A DNA stretch of 52,179 bases from UBA6263 sp049305865 (GTDB lineage Bacteria; Patescibacteriota; Gracilibacteria; Absconditabacterales; Absconditicoccaceae), in contig JBAQPP010000042.1 of the NCBI GenBank assembly GCA_049305865.1, forward strand, positions 1 through 52,179, given 5' to 3'. The notes under the pieces are model-generated. The model searched no databases. It saw only the letters and a program-made list of their open reading frames with translations, and was not told the DNA's origin. The position numbers and the translations under genes are program-made. Shown here piece after piece: positions 11,076 through 19,417 of this stretch (the stretch's first letter is position 1; the number at the start of each line of letters is the position of its first letter).

Positions 11076-12152
11076 ATGAAAAACAATACAGAACTTTCTA
11101 ATTTACAAAAACAACAACTCCAAAACAAAATACAATCCTGACTTTTATGATGATCAATCGGTGATGCATTGTGAGCTCCAGTAGAGATGAGAACATGATG
11201 AAATATCAAAAAAAACTTTGGCAAGATTGTTGAATACATATCTATACTCAACAATGGATGATTCAAAGAAAAAGGATTTCCTACTGATTTATGATGATTT
11301 GTAACAGATGATACACTTCTTACATTTGCTATTGTTAAATCATATAATGAACTTGGGAAATTGGATTTAAATGATATCTTCAAAAAACATCAAGAAGCAT
11401 ATGACAGCTTTCCATATGGATTTGGTGGCGCTACTAAATATTGAATGAAAAATATCCAAGAAGGTATCCCATTGGAACAATCAGGATTAAAAGATTCTGC
11501 TGGTAATGGGGTAGTAATGAAACAATTTCCTTTTGCTGCTGTAGCTGCTACTCAAGACATCCCAGAAGAAGAGATGATAGATATGATAGTTACTCATGCT
11601 AGGGCTACTCACGATAGTGATATCGCAGTAGTATCTTCTATAACTCATCATAAGTTTTTGAAAACTTTGTTAGAGACACAACCAGGAAAATTAAATAAAA
11701 AAGAATTATTAAATAATCTTATAACTTTTATCAAACCATATGAAGAGAAGTTCCCCAAAGATGAAAATAAAATGACAAATATATTATCATGATTAAGAGA
11801 TGCTATAGATGAAGAAACCAATAAACTTAATTTAAGCGACGAAGAAATTTTAGATAAATTTGGTCGATGAAATATCGAAACAGACGATCCTAGAGATGTT
11901 TTTAAATCAGCATATGTTATATTTACATTGTGAATAGTATATGCTATATTTCTTCGTGATGAAAATTTTGATGTAATTTTAAACTCTATTAATATAGGTT
12001 GAGATACCGATAGTTATGCTGCTATAGCTGGCAATATGGTAGGTGCATATAATGGTATAGAATATGAAGATAAGTATATAAACGGTCTACAAAAAAAAGA
12101 TGAAATCCTGTCTGATACACAAGCTTTTATAGCAAAATTATTTTCTGAATAG
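11076..12152 (+). CDS. ADP-ribosylglycohydrolase family protein
   Basis: 358 residues. It should remove ADP-ribose from proteins or nucleic acids using a two-magnesium centre. Motifs: GSIGDALGAPVE near residues 26-37, TDDT near residue 84, and the C-terminal GGDTDSYAAIAGNMVGA near residue 310, the metal-binding signature of the DraG/ARH family. Most motif glycines are UGA, a strong independent check on the code. It has its own terminator and stands between the defence-like island and an opposite-strand block, so a role in countering or tuning ADP-ribosylation is possible but not shown. Confidence 0.92.
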
Positions 12153-12182
12153 CAATATAATTATTTTTTAAGAAACAAAAAT

Positions 12183-12213
12183 ACCTCTTGATTTTATAAT
12201 TAGGAGGTTTTTT
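12183..12213 (+). terminator. Intrinsic terminator of the ADP-ribosylglycohydrolase gene
   Basis: ACCTC at 12183-12187 pairs with GAGGT at 12204-12208, followed by a T-run, 31 bp after the stop. Confidence 0.65.
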
Positions 12214-12238
12214 CTAAAATATTTTGAAACTAAAAAAA

Positions 12239-12263
12239 AGAGGGGAATAAAAACTCCCGCTCT
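12239..12263 (-). terminator. Intrinsic terminator for the minus-strand gene at 12274
   Basis: AGAGGGG...CCCGCTCT hairpin with loop AATAAAAACT; on the minus strand a T-run follows. It lies 11 bp beyond the stop of the minus-strand gene and shares its loop with hairpins at 10984 and 46343. Confidence 0.7.
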
Positions 12264-12273
12264 TTTTGATTCA

Positions 12274-12648
12274 TTATTTTTTTGCTACCAAGATCAGCTT
12301 GAATCTAACTTCTACATACCAGCTCCTGTTATCGATATCTACATCGATGATATCCTTCCATGCTTCCTTGAGAAGTTTCATTTTCCTGACCACATCAGCC
12401 TTGCTCTTCTTGAATCCATAACTCTCAGGTTCCTTAATTTTATCATTATTGCAACTATTCATGAGAGTATTGGAATACATATCCTTGAGCCATTTAGCGT
12501 CAAATGAAGATTCTTGGAAATACGTTTCCAACTCTTTTGGTACAAGAGCAAGGAGAACTTTTAGTTTTTGCTCCAAGGTATCATCAAGCATTTTCTCGAT
12601 CATAGCTCTTGACTCAAAAAACTCCTGTAAATTTAAATCGTTTGCCAT
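12274..12648 (-). CDS. Hypothetical protein, UGA-free
   Basis: 124 residues, helical and charged, not recognised. The frame has no in-frame TGA, its single Gly is GGN, all Arg codons are AGA/AGG and its Trp codons are TGG, so it reads the same in the standard code. It is monocistronic, with a TTGACA promoter just upstream and a terminator just downstream. It belongs to the UGA-free gene class. Confidence 0.6.
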   Translation of the reverse strand: MANDLNLQEFFESRAMIEKMLDDTLEQKLKVLLALVPKELETYFQESSFDAKWLKDMYSNTLMNSCNNDKIKEPESYGFKKSKADVVRKMKLLKEAWKDIIDVDIDNRSWYVEVRFKLILVAKK

Positions 12649-12690
12649 AGCAAAGATATTTAGATTTTTATTATTATTTTCTTATTTTGT

Positions 12691-12718
12691 AATGTATATA
12701 TTTACTGATAAATGTCAA
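12691..12718 (-). promoter_or_regulatory. Sigma-70-type promoter, minus strand
   Basis: On the minus strand TTGACA (12713-12718), a 16-bp spacer and TACATT (12691-12696), about 40 bp before the ATG at 12648. The spacer TTTATCAGTAAATATA is nearly identical to that of the promoter at 13955, differing at one base. Confidence 0.7.
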
Positions 12719-12730
12719 GTATAAAAGAAA

Positions 12731-12754
12731 GCTCAGCATGAAAACATGCCGAGC
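12731..12754 (-). terminator. Intrinsic terminator for the 13914-12778 operon
   Basis: GCTCAGCATG at 12731-12740 pairs with CATGCCGAGC at 12745-12754 (one mismatch) around AAAA; a T-rich tract follows on the minus strand. Confidence 0.75.
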
Positions 12755-12777
12755 CTCTATAATATCTTGATATTAAA

Positions 12778-13212
12778 TTATTCTCCTTTGATGAACAGTA
12801 CTCCGCATACCTTGAGCGATTTGATCATCTCTTTTGCTTTTGTGATTTCAGCCAGGAAATCATCAAATTGCTTTTTCCTGGTGTCGTAGAGTTGTTTCTT
12901 GCCTTCCGCCCTGCAAAGAGACTTCCAATGCGTTAGGAACATATCGCAAATCTTTTCATCGACAAGGTCATGGAATCCTTCATAAAATGATTCTTCGGCT
13001 TTGACTACCACGTCGCTTACTGCGATTACATGATCACTGGGCAGAAAGATATCTGCCGGTGAAGTGACAGCAGTGTTGGTATAACCACCTATGCCCTGAG
13101 CACGCAAAGATATTTTTATCTTACCACCAACACTTACTCTGTCAGTAACATTGCTGGGTTTCATTTCCCAATAAATACTAGTCCCTTTTTTAATATTACG
13201 AAAGTTTTTCAT
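12778..13212 (-). CDS. Hypothetical protein, UGA-free
   Basis: 144 residues, not recognised. No signal peptide. Beta-rich N-terminal half with VGGKIKISLRAQGIGGY, helical charged C-terminal half. All glycines are GGN and there are no CGA/CGG codons. It is second in a two-gene minus-strand operon, 24 bp after the membrane protein, and ends in a strong hairpin terminator. Confidence 0.6.
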   Translation of the reverse strand: MKNFRNIKKGTSIYWEMKPSNVTDRVSVGGKIKISLRAQGIGGYTNTAVTSPADIFLPSDHVIAVSDVVVKAEESFYEGFHDLVDEKICDMFLTHWKSLCRAEGKKQLYDTRKKQFDDFLAEITKAKEMIKSLKVCGVLFIKGE

Positions 13213-13236
13213 TTTGTTGTTTTTTGATAATGTTTC

Positions 13237-13914
13237 TTACTCGGATACATGCTTTTCAATCATAAATCTTTCAAGTTCATGTTTGAGGAGATACACAGTA
13301 TCACCTACATTAAGGCCAGAATACAAATAGGTTCTTTGCTTCAGTTCATATGCATAATTCTTGATAGGAACTATTTCAAACTGATTGTGATCATCCTTTT
13401 TGAGAATGTTGAAGCGTTGTTCTTGTGCCTTTTGCAGACTGAGATGGATATCATTGAAAATGTATTCCAAGGATTCTCCATACTTCACTACATGATAATA
13501 AGTGTTCTTCTGGTCAGTCACTTTCCACTGGGATCCAGATTTGGTAGTAATCAATGTATCTTGTGCCTGTTCTACAATATATTGATCTCTTATACCATCG
13601 TTTAAATGGTTATCAGAGAAGAAAAATATTATAGTGTACATTATCAGCATAAAAAGTATCGCTGGAATATATCCTAAAAGAAATATTACAATATATTTTC
13701 CTTTAGTCGATATAGCAGCGATTATGCCAGATATTGTCGAAGACAAAGCTATGGGCAAGATATAAGTTACCAAGAATCTGAATTCAGGGTCTATCATTTC
13801 TGATCCATCTTGCATACGAAGATAACCAAAGAAGAAAAACATAAATCCGACCATCATTATAGAATATACGGTCCATGCAATTATCTTTGCTCTTCTGTTA
13901 TTTTGCTCTTCCAT
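13237..13914 (-). CDS. Membrane protein of unknown function, UGA-free
   Basis: 225 residues. Hydrophobic segments near residues 10-31, 47-66 and 74-98, followed by a soluble domain of about 125 residues. Family not recognised. No in-frame TGA; all glycines GGN, Arg as AGA/CGT/CGC, Trp as TGG. First gene of a two-gene operon with a canonical promoter at 13955-13982. Confidence 0.65.
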   Translation of the reverse strand: MEEQNNRRAKIIAWTVYSIMMVGFMFFFFGYLRMQDGSEMIDPEFRFLVTYILPIALSSTISGIIAAISTKGKYIVIFLLGYIPAILFMLIMYTIIFFFSDNHLNDGIRDQYIVEQAQDTLITTKSGSQWKVTDQKNTYYHVVKYGESLEYIFNDIHLSLQKAQEQRFNILKKDDHNQFEIVPIKNYAYELKQRTYLYSGLNVGDTVYLLKHELERFMIEKHVSE

Positions 13915-13954
13915 TATAGGTCTTTTTTGTTTTATTATTTTTTTAATTATATAT

Positions 13955-13982
13955 TTTATATATATCTACTGATAAATGTCAA
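13955..13982 (-). promoter_or_regulatory. Sigma-70-type promoter, minus strand
   Basis: On the minus strand TTGACA (13977-13982), 16-bp spacer, TATAAA (13955-13960); ATG about 40 bp downstream. The spacer is conserved with the promoter at 12691 far beyond the -35/-10 boxes. Confidence 0.8.
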
Positions 13983-14087
13983 GTATAGATTATTTAAGCG
14001 TATTTGCACAGCATCAAAATTTAGTTTTATTTTAATCGTCTAAGAATATATATTAATAAAGTTTTTTATATTTTTTAAATTTTCACT

Positions 14088-14744
14088 ATGAAAAAATTAA
14101 TCTGATTTTTATCTGTTCTTACTCTAGTTGTTTTATCCTGATGTTTAATAAAAAATAGTCCTCCTATTATATGAGATATCATCAATAGCTGAAATATAAT
14201 CTCTGAGAATCCCGATGCGATGAATTATTCTGGAGAGCTGATCGTAGCAGGTGTCTGACCAGATGTGTCATTTGAATCTACAGTAGCAGTGGATACATTG
14301 GTCTTCAAGAAGACTTTTGAAGATCATGCTGACCATGTATTTTTCCCAGCAAGTATCTGGAATAGTCTAAATATCCAGGCAGATCTGATCCCATGAAATC
14401 ATTTCCAATTTACTGGTAAGGTAAAAGCTTTGGATGCTGCAGCGTGAAATCGTTATTATGAAGTGATCAGTGTAGATAGCCTTACCAAGATATCTTATCC
14501 TACACAAGATGAAGTGACCAATATCTTGGATCGCTATAATTATTGTGAAAAAGATTCAGATTGTACAAGTACCTATGGTAAATGTCCATTGCCTTGTCAG
14601 ATAGTTTTCAATACCCAGTTTTCATGAGTAGTAGAAAAAGTCATAGATAACTTCCGGAACCATCAATCCAATCAATGTATGTACAAGTGTATGGAAATCA
14701 AATCAGTAATATGTAATGCTCAATATAAATGTGAAGTTAAATAA
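14088..14744 (+). CDS. Predicted lipoprotein
   Basis: 218 residues. MKKLIGFLSVLTLVVLSGC is a signal peptide ending in a lipobox (LSGC), with Gly of the lipobox coded by UGA, so export to the membrane with lipidation at Cys is expected. The mature part has many cysteines near the C-terminus, suggesting disulfides. Family not recognised. It sits between two UGA-free genes but is itself clearly native (several UGA codons). Confidence 0.7.
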
Positions 14745-14760
14745 TTATTTTCTACAACTA

Positions 14761-14788
14761 TTGACTTTATCTAGCAAATATATATACT
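14761..14788 (+). promoter_or_regulatory. Sigma-70-type promoter
   Basis: TTGACT (14761-14766), 16-bp spacer ending AAATATA, TATACT (14783-14788), 30 bp before the ATG at 14818. The spacer resembles those at 12691, 13955 and 17395. Confidence 0.8.
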
Positions 14789-14817
14789 AAAAAAACAAAC
14801 ATAAAAACAAAATTAAC

Positions 14818-15483
14818 ATGTCAAAAGAAAAAGATTCATTTAAAATTTCAACTGGTGTATTTGACCGTGAGGGTAGTGATACCATATCTTCCAATGCGTT
14901 TTACTTCATCACGTCATTGGGTCTTGCCTGGGGATTTGTTCTTACTGCCTATTTCGCGGACTATGCCATCCAGATCGGCTTTATGCCAGATATCTGGCAG
15001 CTTCTGCTGATTGGATTGGCAATTCCCATCCTGGGAATCTTAATTGCAATCAAGAGCAAAAATCCAATTATTACATTTATCGGCTACAATATGGTAGTCG
15101 TGCCCTTCGGATTTATACTTGGTCCGGCTGTAAATCATTACAGTCCTGATGTAGTCAGGAATGCTATGTATACAACCGCTGGTATAGCAATATTCATGGG
15201 GATTATGGGAACTATGTTCCCAAACTTCTTTAGTAAAATCGGTGGCTTCCTTCTTGTAGCACTCTTCGCTATGCTTATGGTCCTGATCTTACAATTATTT
15301 ATCCCTGCCATGAGGCTACATATATTTGATTACATTGGAGCGGGCCTGTTTTCTCTTTTAATAGGGTATGATATGTACAGGGCAAACCACATACAAAAGA
15401 CCGTTAACAATGCACTCGATGTTTGTATAGACCTGTATCTGGACATCATCAATTTATTTCTTTTTATCTTAAGAAGCAAATAG
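14818..15483 (+). CDS. Bax inhibitor-1 (BI-1/YccA) family membrane protein, UGA-free
   Basis: 221 residues with about seven hydrophobic segments. The sixth segment ends LLIGYDMYRAN and the C-terminus ALDVCIDLYLDIINLFLFIL is the signature of UPF0005/Bax inhibitor-1 proteins, probable pH-sensitive ion-leak channels of the cytoplasmic membrane. All glycines are GGN, no TGA occurs, Trp is TGG and Arg is AGA/AGG/CGT, so the gene is readable in the standard code. Monocistronic: a clear promoter upstream and a strong hairpin terminator downstream. Confidence 0.85.
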   Translation: MSKEKDSFKISTGVFDREGSDTISSNAFYFITSLGLAWGFVLTAYFADYAIQIGFMPDIWQLLLIGLAIPILGILIAIKSKNPIITFIGYNMVVVPFGFILGPAVNHYSPDVVRNAMYTTAGIAIFMGIMGTMFPNFFSKIGGFLLVALFAMLMVLILQLFIPAMRLHIFDYIGAGLFSLLIGYDMYRANHIQKTVNNALDVCIDLYLDIINLFLFILRSK

Positions 15484-15510
15484 TTGATATGTCCTGCAAC
15501 ATACATAAAA

Positions 15511-15539
15511 GAATCCGATTTTTATCGGGTTCTTTTTTT
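15511..15539 (+). terminator. Intrinsic terminator of the BI-1-like gene
   Basis: GAATCCGAT at 15511-15519 pairs with ATCGGGTTC at 15524-15532, followed by TTTTTTT. Confidence 0.9.
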
Positions 15540-15541
15540 AT

Positions 15542-15742
15542 AAGATAATTTTGATTGATTATCATAGTAATCGGCAAATGTAGTCAACGATTTGGCAGAG
15601 TCCTACGCGAAGTCGGGGGATTCTTTACAAGTTGTTTGAGCCGCTAATCATAAATAAAAAGCAAGCAGAATAGTTGTAGCGAGTTTTGTAAAGAACTAGC
15701 TTTTTTGCTCTTGTCCTAAGCGAAATCTTAGGGGACTTTTTT
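15542..15742 (+). ncRNA. Candidate structured RNA ending in an intrinsic terminator
   Basis: No ORF of note. A perfect 10-bp inverted repeat (15621-15630 with 15686-15695) encloses a 5-bp helix (15642-15646 with 15677-15681), followed by GTCCTAAG/CTTAGGGGAC and a six-T run at 15713-15742. The nearest upstream gene already has its own terminator at 15511, so this second terminator should end a separate transcript. I found no match to tmRNA, RNase P or SRP RNA signatures. No convincing promoter was identified. Confidence 0.4.
15582..15605. repeat. 24-nt repeat, copy 1 (second copy at 24714)
   Basis: AGTCAACGATTTGGCAGAGT plus CCTA; the copy at 24714-24737 matches at 21 of 24 positions. Both copies lie in intergenic DNA on the plus strand. 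Confidence 0.6.
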
Positions 15743-15812
15743 AGTTTTTACAAAACTATAAATGGCAATGAAAAAAAGTTAGCCTGCGGAGCAAAAGACA
15801 TTATAAAAAAAA

Positions 15813-15829
15813 CTCCTCAAAGAGAGGAG
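15813..15829 (-). terminator. Intrinsic terminator of hup
   Basis: CTCCTC at 15813-15818 and GAGGAG at 15824-15829; the minus strand reads into a T-run. It lies 75 bp beyond the HU stop. Confidence 0.8.
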
Positions 15830-15903
15830 CATTTTTATAGTTACGAATTTGTAGAAATTATTTAACTGTTTATAGTTAATTTGTTTAACTACTCAAAGTT
15901 AAA

Positions 15904-16179
15904 CTATTTAACTGCCTTTTTGAAAACAGCACCAGCTTTGAAAGTAACAACCTTCATTGCAGGAATTTTAATTTTTTGTGATGGATTTTGTGGATTAACA
16001 CCTGTTCTAGCTTTTCTTTTAGAAGCTTTGAAAGTACCAAATCCTTGTAATCTTACTTCACCTTCTTTTTTAACACCTCCAATAACTGTTTCGATGAAAG
16101 AATTAACTAATTCTGAAGCTAGTTTCTTTGAAACTCATAGATCTTCAGCTAAACTTGCAATAAGCATAGTCTTTGTCAT
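15904..16179 (-). CDS. hup: DNA-binding protein HU
   Basis: 91 residues, the normal HU length. N-terminal helix pair (MTKTMLIASLAEDLG), the core GVKKEGEVRLQGFGTFKASK and the DNA-binding arm KRKARTGVNPQNPSQKI are all recognisable. It binds and bends DNA as a dimer. Only one Gly is UGA (DLGVSKK); the rest are GGT/GGA, unlike most native genes here, which suggests selection for GGN in a highly expressed gene. Monocistronic with its own terminator; an inverted GTACTA/TAGTAC repeat overlaps the likely promoter. Confidence 0.95.
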
Positions 16180-16183
16180 TTTT

Positions 16184-16241
16184 GTACTATTTAATTTGAT
16201 AAAACGAAGTACGTTTGTTGTACTAAAAAATATAATAGTAC
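16184..16241 (-). promoter_or_regulatory. Inverted GTACTA/TAGTAC repeats upstream of hup
   Basis: GTACTA at 16220-16225 and TAGTAC at 16236-16241 flank a TATATT-like -10 element on the minus strand; a further GTACTA is at 16184-16189. The arrangement looks like an operator over the promoter. Confidence 0.45.
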
Positions 16242-16372
16242 TAAGCTAAGCTATTTCAATAGATTTTTTAATATTCTTTTTAAATCGTTTTTAAACATAT
16301 ATTGATAAAATAAATAAAATTAATATCCTATCCAAGAAAATAAAAACCTAAACCTCACAAATACAAAATTTT

Positions 16373-17338
16373 ATGGAAAATCAAATTTTAGAGCTTTTAA
16401 AGAAAGCTGAGTTTTCACCTATCCTTATCAACACTATTCAAGGTGATTGTATTCCGGCCGATCCTACATTAGGAGAACTTATTTTCCTTGCTACTTATCT
16501 CTCACCACAGAGATATCCTGAGCTTGTGCCTTACATTCCATTACTTCCACATTATGTTTTGATAAACATGTATTCAATGTATGAGGAAGAAGACGACACC
16601 AATTCTGCTATCATGGCTGAACTCAAAAAAATGTCTTTTACTTTCAATGAGAAGTTATCCCTTTTGGGATTTATCGATGATGATGAAGAAGAAGATAATG
16701 ATTCTTATTTCAAAAAACTCTTCATCGAACTCGTTGATCTGTGTACAGACTTTGACGACTGTATGAGAATCATGGATGATGTCGCTGATACTGCCAAAGA
16801 AATTGAACTTGTCTTGGAAAAGATGAAAACCTTCAATCCAAGTTTTGAACAATGGCTTGAATTGCAGGAGAGCGCACCAAATCACGATGCGAGGATTGAA
16901 TCTCTCCAAGCAATGATTCAAATCGCAGAAACCAATCATAACCTGAAATATTGGTTAACGATCTACAAATGTTGTCTAAGTGGTTCTGATAACGAAAAAC
17001 TTGCTCTGGAAAACATTGCTTCCTTTAATCTGACTTCGGATGATTGGTATGATATTTATCAAGAGTGCGACGAATTCGAAGATTATCGAATCTGCAACCT
17101 TGCAATCAAAACATTACAGGCACAAAAAGCTGAGTTTCGTATTTGGTTAAACATGTTTATTGATACCCTGCCACTTGCAGAAAATGAAACTCCCAATCCC
17201 ATATTCTTGGGTATGCTGTTTGAAGCAGAAACTGCTTCAGTTGAGGATTATTACTGTATGTACGAGTATTTGTCAGGCTATCCTCAAATCCAAATCCTTG
17301 TAATGCAAAAGATTATGTCTATTGCAGATGCAAAATAA
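16373..17338 (+). CDS. Acidic helical-repeat protein, UGA-free
   Basis: 321 residues, very acidic. From about residue 145 it has roughly 35-residue helical units with a W(L/Y)..Y/Q core and a following A/L-rich helix (EQWLELQ, KYWLTIY, DDWYDIY, RIWLNMF), similar to TPR/HEAT-type scaffolds that bind other proteins. Not assignable to a named family. No in-frame TGA. Its single CGA (17087-17089) aligns with Lys or Arg in neighbouring units, so here CGA looks like Arg rather than Trp. Ends with a hairpin terminator. Confidence 0.65.
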   Translation: MENQILELLKKAEFSPILINTIQGDCIPADPTLGELIFLATYLSPQRYPELVPYIPLLPHYVLINMYSMYEEEDDTNSAIMAELKKMSFTFNEKLSLLGFIDDDEEEDNDSYFKKLFIELVDLCTDFDDCMRIMDDVADTAKEIELVLEKMKTFNPSFEQWLELQESAPNHDARIESLQAMIQIAETNHNLKYWLTIYKCCLSGSDNEKLALENIASFNLTSDDWYDIYQECDEFEDYRICNLAIKTLQAQKAEFRIWLNMFIDTLPLAENETPNPIFLGMLFEAETASVEDYYCMYEYLSGYPQIQILVMQKIMSIADAK

Positions 17339-17360
17339 ACAATTCATTTTTACATCAGAT

Positions 17361-17387
17361 AAGCTCCTGTTTTCAGGGGCTTATTTT
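17361..17387 (+). terminator. Intrinsic terminator
   Basis: AAGCTCCTG at 17361-17369 pairs with CAGGGGCTT at 17374-17382 around TTTT, then ATTTTG. Confidence 0.75.
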
Positions 17388-17394
17388 GTATCTA

Positions 17395-17422
17395 TTGACT
17401 TTATATGGTAAATATATATAGA
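17395..17422 (+). promoter_or_regulatory. Sigma-70-type promoter
   Basis: TTGACT (17395-17400), 16-bp spacer ending AAATATA, TATAGA (17417-17422), 34 bp before the chosen ATG at 17456. It overlaps an upstream in-frame ATG at 17405, which is therefore unlikely to be the start. Confidence 0.75.
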
Positions 17423-17455
17423 ATAGAAAACAAAATAAAATTAAAATCTGAAAGT

Positions 17456-17962
17456 ATGACGAAACACAAAAGGCATGAGAAAATCTATTTGCCCGATCAA
17501 CTAAATTTAATTGTTTCTATGGGCGAAATCCTTTTCGATGAAATGACGGAAACCTTTAGAATCCAGCGTGGAATTGATGACAGGATAAGGATAGGTATGC
17601 ATATCCTTTTATCTGAACCTGACATGCCGGACAACTTTGTAGAGAGTCCTATCTATCTGCCTACCGATAGTGACAAGGCATTGGTTAATAAACAAGTTGA
17701 ATTAACCAAATATCTTCCGACTCATTACACTGATGAATCTATCTGCCTTATGATCAATTGCTGTGGTCAGAAAATTCGTGTATCCATAGCTGGTCTCAGA
17801 GCTGCCGAAAATCTTGTCATTGCTACCATTGTTTTTTCTAGGGTTACAAGACTTAGTATTAACTATGTAATCCGACAGATCGAGGCCAACGGTTGCAAGA
17901 TTCCCAAAGAGATTCGCGATGAAAACAGTTACCTTTATCGCATCCTAGAGAGTTATCAGTAA
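17456..17962 (+). CDS. Hypothetical protein, UGA-free
   Basis: 168 residues, soluble, not recognised. The ATG at 17405 is in frame but lies inside the promoter, so the start is placed at 17456 (MTKHKRHEK). All glycines are GGN; Arg codons are mostly AGG/CGT/CGC with one CGA. Single-gene unit bounded by a promoter and a strong hairpin terminator, like the other UGA-free genes of this block. Confidence 0.6.
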   Translation: MTKHKRHEKIYLPDQLNLIVSMGEILFDEMTETFRIQRGIDDRIRIGMHILLSEPDMPDNFVESPIYLPTDSDKALVNKQVELTKYLPTHYTDESICLMINCCGQKIRVSIAGLRAAENLVIATIVFSRVTRLSINYVIRQIEANGCKIPKEIRDENSYLYRILESYQ

Positions 17963-17984
17963 TATTTGTTTCACTTAAAACATG

Positions 17985-18010
17985 AGAACCCGGTATTCCC
18001 GGGTTCTTTT
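17985..18010 (+). terminator. Intrinsic terminator
   Basis: GAACCCGG at 17985-17992 pairs with CCGGGTTC at 17999-18006, followed by TTTT. Confidence 0.88.
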
Positions 18011-18134
18011 GCCTTTTTTGGATTTATATTTTCATAAAACACAAACTTATATAATAAAATATAAGTCAATACAAATATTGATATTTGATAGGAAATAGAT
18101 ATATTAACGAAAAATTTATTATTCCTATATTCTG

Positions 18135-19406
18135 ATGTTTCCAAAACACTTTTCAAATAAATATAATAATGCTCTTGTACTAGGTACATGATGATGAAAT
18201 GATATAGTAAGTGCACTTATCGTTGCACTAGATTTACAAAAACAAGGCATAAAGACAGATATAGCAGGCATGCTTAGTCCTGGCGCTATACATTATTTTG
18301 ATGGTCAAAAAGAACAAGCCGTAAACCGTATAAGTTGAGAAATCAAAAGATTTATCAATTCTAAATCATTGAAAGAAATATCTTTTGTTGATGGTTTTTT
18401 ACCTGGCATAGCATCTCAACAATGAGTAAATATAGATAATTATTATGATCTATCTACAAGATTCTGAACAAAAAAATTATCAGATGAACTAAATAAAATT
18501 ATACTTCAAAACCAATATGATCTTTTTGTCGCAGTAGATGTAGGTTGAGATATTTTAGCAAGGTGAAAAGATGATGATACATTACTTTCTCCTATTATGG
18601 ATTTTACCTCTCTCTATTTATTAAATACTTTAAACATAGATAATGATCTTATAGAATTTGGTTTGCTTACAGATTGAGAACTAAGGCCCAAATGAGCAAA
18701 AGAGATTTTAGAAGAACTAGCTTCAAAATGATTATTATTAGACCAGTCGGATATCTCTCTTGAAGACTACAATGTCCAGACTTTTATAAAAATATTTGAT
18801 GAAATAAAAAAAATTAGAGCCTGACATACATGAGTAATGACCATTGAAACTTTGAAAAATATTTGATCTCAAAAAGATATCGATACCAAATATAGATTTA
18901 GATCTCAGATATGAAAAGATAAATGGCATACATCATTTGATGTCAATCTACCATATCAATATTTTGGTAAAACATATCTTATAGATTGAAAAAAATTTGC
19001 TGAAGATAGATTGAATACATCTTTCTCATATGAAAACACATTAGATCAATATATCAAACTCAAATCTATTCAACCTAAATGGAAAACAGAAATGGATCTT
19101 TTTTACCTGTGGTCATGAGACAATCGGACTAGTACACAGCAGGAATGATATTGTATGCAATTTCTTGTTCCTTCAAATATGATAGATATACAGTCTAGAA
19201 AAGAAATTATCTATGCATGAATAGAACAGTTATCATCATGAGAATCAGATTTATTATTAATCTACAAAGACGATATAAGCCTAGTTAAGTCAGATCAATT
19301 AAAAATTAAAAAAGCATGAAATTTTTATTTAGTCTACCAAGAAAATATCGAAGATTTTATACATTCTACAGCAGAGCAAATCATTAATTATCAAAATTTT
19401 AAATAA
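18135..19406 (+). CDS. DUF1152 family protein
   Basis: 423 residues. The N-terminal nucleotide-binding-like loop LGTGGGNDIVSALI (three glycines as consecutive UGA) and the later AVDVGGDILARGKDDDTLLSP match DUF1152, a family with a Rossmann-like start and unknown reaction. The C-terminal 150 residues are more divergent. It is followed after 11 bp by a large hypothetical gene and then a histidine phosphatase, which may form one operon. Confidence 0.75.
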
Positions 19407-19417
19407 TAATATTTACA

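Noticed and set aside
13249..13605. Plus-strand frame opposite the membrane-protein gene
   Set aside because: Shadow of the minus-strand gene, which has a promoter, hydrophobic-segment pattern and operon partner.
15582..15620. Sigma-54 promoter (TGGCA then GC)
   Set aside because: The -12 element is not convincing and the second repeat copy at 24714 lacks it altogether.
15881..16249. Plus-strand frame of 122 codons over hup
   Set aside because: The minus-strand HU protein is unmistakable; the plus frame is its shadow.
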